NCBI GenBank assembly: GCA_016462095.1
Contig: JAEMTW010000149.1
Coordinates: forward strand, 1 to 5,017
Source of the DNA: Thermoleophilia bacterium
GTDB lineage: Bacteria > Actinomycetota > Thermoleophilia > Gaiellales > F1-60-MAGs149
Reading direction: 5' to 3'
Length of the DNA stretch: 5,017 nt
Shown here: piece by piece, positions 1 through 5,017 of the stretch
Numbering within the stretch: the first letter of the stretch is position 1
Layout: each line of letters starts with the position of its first letter
Program-made: the position numbers and the translations under genes
The notes under the pieces: generated by a model
The model's database searches: none
What the model was told of the DNA's origin: nothing
Seen by the model: the letters and a program-made list of their open reading frames with translations, nothing else

Positions 1-20
1 AGGGTCTGACCCCTTTGTGA
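1..20. repeat. Partial GGGTC/GACCC palindrome at the window edge
   Basis: Positions 2-12 read GGGTC-T-GACCC, a 5-bp inverted repeat around a single base. It continues on the right as CCTTTGTGA, and the left arm is cut by the window boundary. It starts ten bases past the ccdA stop codon, so it could be a transcription terminator hairpin or one copy of a dispersed intergenic palindrome. No T-run is visible within the window, so I do not call it a terminator. Confidence 0.4.
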
Positions 21-30
21 CATCGCGCGG

Positions 31-747
31 CTAGATGATCACGCCATAGCCGCTCAGTTGCTGCGTGATCCGGGCGAGCTGGCCCGTTGCAAGCATGATG
101 CCGACGATGATCATCACGACGCCGGCCGCACGGTTGACCCAGACGCCGTACTTGCGGTACGCACCGGTGCGTTCGAGCAGCCACGAGGCGAGCAGGCCAC
201 TGAGCAGAAAGGGCACGCCGAGGCCGAGGCCGTAGACGAACAGCAGCAGCGAACCACCCGCGCTGCCCTGCGACGCGGCATAGAGCAGGATCGACGTCAT
301 CACTGGGCCGATGCACGGCGTCCAGCCGACAGCAAAGACGACGCCGGCGAGGCCCGCACCACCCAGCGAGGCAGGGCGTGCTTTCAATTCGAGGCGAGCG
401 CCACGGCCAATCAGCTGTTGGGCAAAGCCGAGCAGCGCGAGGCCCATCAGGATCACGAGGATGCCGCCGACGACCTCGATCGAGCGGCGATAGTCCGCCA
501 CGAGCGTGCCGAGGTAGCCGACGCTCAGACCGTAGAGGGCAAACACGATCGTGAAGCCGCCGATGAAGACACACGTGGTGATCACCACGCGGCGCCTGTT
601 CGCGCCGATCTCCTCGTAGGGCACACCGGAGACGTACGACAGATACACCGGCACGAGCGGCCACACGCAAGGCGACAGAAACGAGATCAAGCCGGCGGCA
701 AATGCCGTCGCGAGTCCGACACCAGACAGGCTGATCGCGCCGATCAC
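31..747 (-). CDS. ccdA: CcdA/DsbD-type cytochrome c biogenesis membrane protein
   Basis: This 238-residue integral membrane protein is predicted to pass electrons from cytoplasmic thioredoxin across the membrane to an extracytoplasmic thiol protein. About six hydrophobic segments are visible, roughly at residues 8-34, 54-80, 88-110, 128-152, 165-190 and 205-224. The two family cysteines are in place: C27 in LSPCVWPLVP and C145 in GWTPCIGP, each in the first part of one three-helix repeat, which is the CcdA arrangement. The length is normal for stand-alone CcdA; DsbD-type periplasmic domains are absent. The start is GTG at 747, and its bases overlap the TGA of the upstream thioredoxin gene (GTGA, 744-747), indicating translational coupling. 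The stop is TAG at 31-33. The partner is almost certainly the TlpA-like protein encoded just upstream. No ResB/CcsA genes are visible; only 30 nt remain downstream. Confidence 0.94.
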   Translation of the reverse strand: MIGAISLSGVGLATAFAAGLISFLSPCVWPLVPVYLSYVSGVPYEEIGANRRRVVITTCVFIGGFTIVFALYGLSVGYLGTLVADYRRSIEVVGGILVILMGLALLGFAQQLIGRGARLELKARPASLGGAGLAGVVFAVGWTPCIGPVMTSILLYAASQGSAGGSLLLFVYGLGLGVPFLLSGLLASWLLERTGAYRKYGVWVNRAAGVVMIIVGIMLATGQLARITQQLSGYGVII

Positions 748-1289
748 TGCTCGTTCATCGCCTTGATGCGCGCGTCGAGCATCGGCTCGGTGACCTCGCC
801 CAGGATGCGTTCGACGATCTGGCCCTCGCTGTTGATCAAGAACGTAGTGGGAAGTCCCGGGACCTTGTAGCTACTGCCGATCGGACCATCGTCGACCACG
901 CTCGGCCACGTTGCTCCGATTGTCTTCTCAAAGGCGGCGGCGTCGGCCACGTCGTCCTGATAGTTAACGCCCAAGACCTGGATCTCCGGGTGGCTCTTCG
1001 CGAAAGCGGCGATGGCAGGGATCTCGCGTCGGCACGGCCCACACCAGGAGGCCCAGAAATTGAGGATGATCGGCTTGCCCGCATAGTCCGCCAGGTCGAA
1101 GGGCTCACCGGTGATCGTCTCCCCGGTAATGGCGGGGGCCTTGGTCGGCGTAAACGCGGGGATTAGGCTCGATTCGGTTGGGCCAGTCTCTGCCTTAGTC
1201 GCGTCGGCCATGCCACGGACGCCAACGATCAGTGCGACCGCACCAATCCCAACTAAGGCGACGATGACGATGAGCGATCGGCGAGACAT
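744..1289 (-). CDS. Membrane-anchored TlpA/CcmG-like thiol-disulfide oxidoreductase
   Basis: This 181-residue protein is a thioredoxin-fold reductant acting outside the cytoplasm. Residues 5-24 form one hydrophobic segment after a short basic start (MSRRS). No lipobox cysteine follows, so it should be a signal anchor rather than a lipoprotein. A linker to about residue 45 leads into the redoxin domain. The active site is WCGPC (C83, C86) within NFWASWCGPCRREIP. GVNYQDD at about 107-113 is typical of the CcmG/DsbE/ResA group, and GLPTTF supplies the cis-proline P147. Known relatives reduce apocytochrome c haem-binding cysteines or other envelope disulfides; which applies here cannot be told. 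ATG at 1289 is the only plausible start, because an in-frame TGA lies eight codons upstream (1311-1313) with no ATG/GTG/TTG between, and the next Met (M27) would delete the anchor. It overlaps ccdA by 4 nt, and its likely electron donor is CcdA. Confidence 0.93.
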   Translation of the reverse strand: MSRRSLIVIVALVGIGAVALIVGVRGMADATKAETGPTESSLIPAFTPTKAPAITGETITGEPFDLADYAGKPIILNFWASWCGPCRREIPAIAAFAKSHPEIQVLGVNYQDDVADAAAFEKTIGATWPSVVDDGPIGSSYKVPGLPTTFLINSEGQIVERILGEVTEPMLDARIKAMNEQ

Positions 1290-1295
1290 CTCCTC
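1290..1295 (-). promoter_or_regulatory. Shine-Dalgarno-like GAGGAG abutting the start of the TlpA-like gene
   Basis: The minus strand reads GAGGAG directly followed by the ATG at 1289-1287, so the purine-rich motif has no spacer at all before the start codon. The usual spacing is about 5-9 nt. No alternative start a few codons downstream would restore normal spacing. The motif may work poorly, or initiation may depend on coupling or a short leader. It lies in the 43-nt gap after the BKACE gene, the only real intergenic space in the window. I see no convincing -35/-10 pair in that gap. Confidence 0.45.
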
Positions 1296-1332
1296 AACGT
1301 TATCGCAGTGTCACGGTCGCTTGGCCGGTGTC

Positions 1333-2160
1333 TTAGCGCAGCAGCCGCCGCGCCTCGTCGGGCGGCATCGGTGCACGCCCGAGGGCGGCGCCAAGCCGAA
1401 CGGCGTGTTCGACGAGTTGAGCGTTCGACGTCGCAGGCGATCCATCTGGCAGCGTGGCTGCGTCCTCAAAGCCAACGCGGATGTGTTCGCCCGCCGCGGC
1501 AGCGACGGCCTGCACGATTGGGCTGGCTGCATCGCGGCCACTCGCCACGATCGGTGGCTGCGCGAGTACCGACCGGACAGCGTCGATCAGGCGCAAGACG
1601 TTTTGGGGCGTGCCAGCAGCGAGGTCGGACGACTCCGAGGTCGCCGCACCGAGCGTCAACATCACAAACGGCGCCCGGCCAAGCAGCGAATCGTTGTAGA
1701 GCACTTCGAGGTCGCCAAGCGCATCGAGGCTGCCGGCGACGGGCGCGGGGCGAACATCGGCCTTGTCCAGAGCCTCGATGATCTGGCGCGCCTCCTCGCG
1801 ATGGGCCGGCAGTTCGGCCTCGGGCGGTCGGACGTGGACGGAGGCGAGGTCCGGCAGATCCCGCAGCACGCTGAAGAGCGCAGTGACAGTGCCGAGCGAC
1901 GTCTGGCGTGCGCGCTGTGTCGAGATCGAGATCGGCACATCAACGGCGCCACGGATCGCCGCAACGATGTCGTCGATCACGAAGTCGAAGGTCGAGGAGC
2001 CATCGCTCTTGCGGGCGTGCACGTGCACCATGCCGGCGCCCGCTTCGACTGCACGCTTGGCCTCTGCCGCGAGCTCCTCGGGCGACAACGGCACCTTCGG
2101 GCAGGCATCGCGCTGGCGGGTGCCGTTGAGTGCGGCGACGATCAGCAGGGGGTCATTCAT
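1333..2160 (-). CDS. BKACE / DUF849 family protein (beta-keto acid cleavage enzyme-like)
   Basis: This 275-residue cytoplasmic protein is predicted to be a TIM barrel of the family typified by Kce (3-keto-5-aminohexanoate cleavage enzyme), which condenses a beta-keto acid with acetyl-CoA to give acetoacetate and a CoA ester, using a divalent metal. Family signatures seen in order are: LNGT near the N-terminus; LSPEELAAEAKRAVEAGAG (25-43); the metal-binding HVH pair H46 and H48, followed by AR; ISIST (77-81); LGAAT (170-174); RVGFEDA (228-234), supplying metal ligand E232 and D233; and the tail SNAQLVEHAV plus DEARRLL. The usual Pro-Glu-x-Glu segment near residue 140 instead reads RPAPVAGS, so the expected active-site glutamate is missing and activity or substrate is uncertain. 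Start ATG 2160 overlaps the otsA TGA (ATGA, 2157-2160) and has a GAGG 7 nt upstream. Stop is TAA. The family call is secure; the substrate is not predictable. Confidence 0.88.
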   Translation of the reverse strand: MNDPLLIVAALNGTRQRDACPKVPLSPEELAAEAKRAVEAGAGMVHVHARKSDGSSTFDFVIDDIVAAIRGAVDVPISISTQRARQTSLGTVTALFSVLRDLPDLASVHVRPPEAELPAHREEARQIIEALDKADVRPAPVAGSLDALGDLEVLYNDSLLGRAPFVMLTLGAATSESSDLAAGTPQNVLRLIDAVRSVLAQPPIVASGRDAASPIVQAVAAAAGEHIRVGFEDAATLPDGSPATSNAQLVEHAVRLGAALGRAPMPPDEARRLLR

Positions 2161-3665
2161 CGGCGCGCCTCAGTCAAGGCGTCAAGGTCGCCCAGCTGAA
2201 GGTCGATCCAGCGACTGACATCGTGCTTCAGTAGGAATTGCTTCAGCTCGAGCGAGCGCGCCGCGCGATCGGCAGCAGGCAGGTCGATTGCGCGCTCGAG
2301 TTGCGCGGCCGTTGCCTCGATGTCGAGTGGGTCGATCCCGAGCACGAACGGCTCGAGTTCCTCGTACGCACCCGCCCGCTCCGACAGCACGACGACGCCG
2401 TCGGTCTCGTTGAGGAGGGGGGCTTCCTTCGCAATCAGGTTCATTCCGTCAGCAAGCGCATTTACGAGCAGGACGTCGTACTGTTGGTAGGCGGCAATCA
2501 CGACAGGGAAGTTATCGCCGATGCGTAGGTCAATGGGGAGCCAACCATCCCGGCCGTGGCGCGCATTGATCTCAGCACACGTTGCTTGAATCGTCTCGAA
2601 GTAGGTTGCGTAGGCCGGAATTGAGAGGCGTGACGGATCCAGCAGCGTCAGCAGGCTGACGGCCCCATGGAGCTCGGGGCGGCGCGTAAGCAGGCGATCG
2701 TAGGCGTGGAAGCCGCGGTCGATGTTCTTCGACGGATCAGTGCGGTCCACGCGCAGGATCAAGTGCCAGGGGCGCGATTCGGTCAATTCGGCGGTGGCGG
2801 CGATCATCTCGGGTGCTGTGATGTGTTCGTAAAATTCGTCCGGATCGACGGAGATCGGATAGTGACGAATCAGCACGTCGCGTTCCTGGTGATCGTTGAC
2901 GACATGGACGGTTCGCAGGTCGAAATCGATGGTGACCTCCGTCAGGTGCTCGTCACACGTGGCCAAGAAGTTGCGCACGTCGCGCGCCGTCTGAAGACCA
3001 ACGATGTCGGCGCCCAGCAGCCCGTGGAGGAGTTCGGTGCGCAGGTCGACAGGGAGGAGGCGCCAGGCTTCTGGGGCGGGCCACGGAATGTGGGTGAAGT
3101 GCAAGATCGGCGTGGTGACACCTGCCTCGCGCAGCATCGCGGGGACCAAGTAGAGCTGGTAGTCGTGCACCATCAGTGCATCCGCGTCGTACTCGGTTGC
3201 GGCTGCTGCGGCCATCGTCGCGTTGTAGCGACGGTATGCAGCCCATGCTGCGCGCGTGTCGTCGCTGACGATCGGCGCTTGACCCAAGTCGTAGAGCTCG
3301 TGTTGGATAAACCAGAGCAGGGGATTCGCGACCTCGTGGTAGGCCCGGTCGAAGTCCGCCGGGTCTGGCTCGGCGAGGTGGAGCAGGAACGGGTTGCCAG
3401 CAGCATCCTCTTCGGGGACTGCGTGACCCCGCTGCTCGCTCGCGACCGTGCGATCCTCGGCGGTCACTGCGCAGGCGATCCACGTCACCCGATGTGAGCG
3501 CACGAGGCCACGCAGCGCCGAGACCAGGCCACCACCGGCACGACTCGCGACGCGCTCTCCGTCCACGCGTGTGTAGGTGATCGGGCCACGGTTCGAAACG
3601 ATCGTCAACCGGCGTTCACCAGCGTCAAGCATGGGACGACAGTAGTTGGGGTTGGCTGGTTGCAT
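2157..3665 (-). CDS. otsA: Trehalose-6-phosphate synthase (GT20 family)
   Basis: This 502-residue cytoplasmic retaining glycosyltransferase should join a nucleotide-activated glucose (UDP- or GDP-glucose) to glucose-6-phosphate, giving trehalose-6-phosphate. It is full length, with the two GT-B domains. Residues matching E. coli OtsA catalytic positions are present: R26 in SNRGP (R9), W62 (W40), Y109 (Y76), W118 (W85), D168 in VHDYQ (D130), H192 in THIPWP (H154), R308 and K313 in RTDPSKN (R262, K267), D406 in DGMNL (D361) and E414 in AKE (E369). The intact set argues against a pseudo-glycosyltransferase such as VldE. The ATG at 3665 directly follows the kinase TGA; the ATG at 3632 (residue 12, MLDAGERRL) is an equally possible start, and neither has a clear Shine-Dalgarno. 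No OtsB phosphatase domain is fused or adjacent. It overlaps the BKACE gene by 4 nt, suggesting one mRNA. Confidence 0.94.
   Translation of the reverse strand: MQPANPNYCRPMLDAGERRLTIVSNRGPITYTRVDGERVASRAGGGLVSALRGLVRSHRVTWIACAVTAEDRTVASEQRGHAVPEEDAAGNPFLLHLAEPDPADFDRAYHEVANPLLWFIQHELYDLGQAPIVSDDTRAAWAAYRRYNATMAAAAATEYDADALMVHDYQLYLVPAMLREAGVTTPILHFTHIPWPAPEAWRLLPVDLRTELLHGLLGADIVGLQTARDVRNFLATCDEHLTEVTIDFDLRTVHVVNDHQERDVLIRHYPISVDPDEFYEHITAPEMIAATAELTESRPWHLILRVDRTDPSKNIDRGFHAYDRLLTRRPELHGAVSLLTLLDPSRLSIPAYATYFETIQATCAEINARHGRDGWLPIDLRIGDNFPVVIAAYQQYDVLLVNALADGMNLIAKEAPLLNETDGVVVLSERAGAYEELEPFVLGIDPLDIEATAAQLERAIDLPAADRAARSLELKQFLLKHDVSRWIDLQLGDLDALTEARR
2168..2171 (-). promoter_or_regulatory. 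Ribosome binding site of the BKACE gene
   Basis: The minus strand has GAGG seven bases before the ATG at 2160, inside the last codons of otsA. This supports the ATG that overlaps the otsA stop as the true start, and lets ribosomes re-initiate after finishing otsA. Confidence 0.55.
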
Positions 3666-3668
3666 TCA
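3663..3668 (-). other. Abutting stop/start (TGA-ATG) between kinase and otsA
   Basis: The minus strand reads TGAATG: the kinase stop TGA (3668-3666) is followed at once by the first otsA ATG (3665-3663). The preceding 20 nt hold no recognisable Shine-Dalgarno, so otsA is likely translated by ribosomes that have just terminated on the kinase gene, or from the ATG 33 nt further on at 3632. Confidence 0.6.
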
Positions 3669-5017
3669 CAGTGGGGCTTGATCGGCCGGCAGTTCGAGGC
3701 GAAAGAGTTTGTGAGGGCCGGACTGATCGAGCACCAAGCGACCGCCCATGCGATCTGCGAGTTCGGAGGCGATCGCGAGCCCGAGCCCCGAGCCTTCACC
3801 GGCGCCGCTACCACGCGCGAAACGCGAGAAGATCGTTGCCGCTTCGGCGGGTGGAATGGGCGGACCAGAGTCTTCAACGATCACAGCGGTGGCGTCGCCG
3901 CGCTGTGCCGTGCGCACCCAGATTGTGACGCCCTCCGGGTTATGCCGGACGGCGTTGTCGATCAGAACGCGGGTGATCTGGCCGATCCGCGTCTCGTCTC
4001 CGAGCGCCATCGCTGGTGTCGTCTCGATGACGATCGTCGCGCCGCGGCGATTGGCGACGGGGGTCAGGTCGAGGGCAATCCGCTCGGCGGCTTCGGCGAG
4101 TTCGACGGGCTCGCACACGACCACGAACTTGCCGGCATCGAGGCGTGACAGGTCGAGCAGATCCGTTGCGAGGCGAGTCAGGCGCTCGACTTGATCTTGC
4201 ATCGTGGCGAGGAACTGGCGGCGCATCGCTTCGTCCTCTTCGTCGATCAGCAACTCCAAGAAGCCGGAAAGCGCAAAGACCGGTGTGCGCAGCTCGTGTG
4301 AGGCATTGGCGACGAACGCCCGTCGTGCGACGTCGGTGCTCGCCAACTCGTTGCGCATCTGATCGAGCGCCACGGCCAATCCACCAAGCTCGTCCTTGCC
4401 GCGATCGACGATCGGTTCGCTGAGGTTGCCATCGGCGATCCGGCTCGAGGCGCGTTCCAGGCGACGGATGCGGCGGGTCAGGAGCGCGGCGGCCAAGGCG
4501 CCGACGATGACCGCGAGCGGCAGCGCGATCAGGGCACCGAGCAGGCTACGGCGGCTGGTCAGTTTGACGGTTGAGTCGATGTCCTCGAGGCTCGATTGCA
4601 GGACCACGACGTACTGCGTGCCGCTGATGCGCATCCGGTAGGCGGCCTCAGCGACGCGGCGTCCTGAGGCCGCGCCGACGCCGCTCTGGACACCATTTGC
4701 CTCCGCCGCCGCAAGCGCCACGCTGCTCGGAGTTGGCGGTGCGAGCGTGGTTACCGGTACCAGATGGCCATCGGCGATGATTTGGTAGACGGCGGCATCC
4801 GTATTGGTGAGTGAGCCGTAGGCAAGCGTGACTGCGTTCGTGTCGGGGCTACCGTCCGCGCCACTCAGCGCGCGGGCAAAGTTCGTCGCGAAGGTCGGTG
4901 CCGATGTCTCGGCCGCGCGCGCAGTGATGCTGACACGGTTGCTAACGAGGCTGTCATCGAGTGAGGCAATGACGAGCAGGTACGAGAACGTCAGCGCGAG
5001 TGCACTGACGACGAGCA
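3666..5017 (-). CDS. Sensor histidine kinase (HAMP, HisKA, HATPase), 5' partial
   Basis: This is a membrane two-component sensor kinase; 449 residues are visible and the frame is open through the window edge, so the true start lies beyond 5017. In visible numbering: residues 1-19 are hydrophobic and end the first membrane helix (ALALTFSYLLVIASL); about 20-155 form an extracytoplasmic sensor region with no motif I recognise; about 157-179 form the second helix (LLGALIALPLAVIVGALAAA); a HAMP linker follows to about 230; the HisKA phospho-acceptor is H240 in NASHELRTP; the ATP-binding domain has N354 in IDNAVRHNPEG, D382 in VEDSGPP, and the GSGLGLA loop at 408-414. All core kinase motifs are intact. 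The signal is unknown, and the cognate response regulator would be expected upstream, outside the window. An internal GTG at 4721 is not the start, since it would remove the first helix and most of the sensor. Stop is TGA, abutting otsA. Confidence 0.95.
   Translation of the reverse strand, partial: LVVSALALTFSYLLVIASLDDSLVSNRVSITARAAETSAPTFATNFARALSGADGSPDTNAVTLAYGSLTNTDAAVYQIIADGHLVPVTTLAPPTPSSVALAAAEANGVQSGVGAASGRRVAEAAYRMRISGTQYVVVLQSSLEDIDSTVKLTSRRSLLGALIALPLAVIVGALAAALLTRRIRRLERASSRIADGNLSEPIVDRGKDELGGLAVALDQMRNELASTDVARRAFVANASHELRTPVFALSGFLELLIDEEDEAMRRQFLATMQDQVERLTRLATDLLDLSRLDAGKFVVVCEPVELAEAAERIALDLTPVANRRGATIVIETTPAMALGDETRIGQITRVLIDNAVRHNPEGVTIWVRTAQRGDATAVIVEDSGPPIPPAEAATIFSRFARGSGAGEGSGLGLAIASELADRMGGRLVLDQSGPHKLFRLELPADQAPL

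Noticed and set aside
1..20. Intrinsic transcription terminator downstream of ccdA
   Set aside because: The stem visible is short, cut by the window boundary, and no T-run can be seen in the direction of transcription; kept only as a partial palindrome.
58..870. Plus-strand open frame (about 270 codons) opposite ccdA
   Set aside because: The product is an improbable run of Asp, Arg, His, Ala and Gln with no hydrophobic core. It is the antisense shadow of a membrane protein gene.
1290..1332. Possible promoter in the gap before the TlpA-like gene (GTGACA and GATAAC on the minus strand)
   Set aside because: The two hexamer-like strings are only 4 nt apart instead of about 17, so they do not form a promoter; there is too little other evidence.
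1111..2199. Long plus-strand open frame (about 362 codons) opposite the BKACE and TlpA-like genes
   Set aside because: It is antisense to two clearly recognisable proteins, is rich in Arg, His, Asp and Gly as expected from a GC-rich shadow frame, and shows no domain.
2667..3497. Plus-strand open frame (about 276 codons) opposite otsA
   Set aside because: It is fully antisense to an intact otsA with all catalytic residues; no recognisable motif and no ribosome binding site stands out.
2157..3665. Reading of the GT20 protein as a VldE-like pseudo-glycosyltransferase
   Set aside because: The residues matching the OtsA catalytic set (R26, Y109, W118, D168, H192, R308, K313, D406, E414) are all present, and no cyclitol-antibiotic genes are nearby.

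Overview
All five genes in this window lie on the minus strand and read from right to left as one tightly packed block. In transcription order they are a membrane sensor histidine kinase (5' end outside the window), an OtsA-type trehalose-6-phosphate synthase, a BKACE/DUF849-family protein, a membrane-anchored TlpA/CcmG-like thioredoxin, and a CcdA-type membrane electron-transfer protein. Start and stop codons abut or overlap at three of the four junctions. The only real intergenic gap is 43 nt (1290-1332), between the BKACE gene and the thioredoxin gene. The last 30 nt (1-30) hold the edge of a GGGTC/GACCC palindrome.

The DNA is G+C rich (roughly 60-65 % by eye) and strongly G/C-biased at third codon positions. 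This bias produces several long but meaningless antisense ORFs. The OtsA subtype (SNRGP plus GGGLVSAL at the N-terminus), the short BKACE homologue, the two-component CcdA plus TlpA system and some starts lacking a Shine-Dalgarno sequence would fit a high-GC Gram-positive-type lineage such as Actinomycetota (for example a Thermoleophilia-like organism) or Chloroflexota. This placement is inference; no rRNA or other phylogenetic marker is present.

Functionally the block splits in two. The left pair (31-1289) is a thiol-redox module: CcdA carries electrons across the membrane and the TlpA-like protein uses them outside, typically for cytochrome c maturation or extracytoplasmic disulfide reduction. 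The right three genes (1333-5017) join an envelope-sensing kinase, synthesis of the stress and compatible-solute precursor trehalose-6-phosphate, and a BKACE-family protein, with zero or overlapping spacing that suggests translational coupling. No OtsB phosphatase and no response regulator is visible; both may lie outside the window.

I see no mobile element, CRISPR array, tRNA or rRNA, and no clear case for a new system. The most interesting point is that the BKACE homologue keeps its metal-site residues but appears to lack the usual active-site glutamate segment. It is also physically coupled to otsA.
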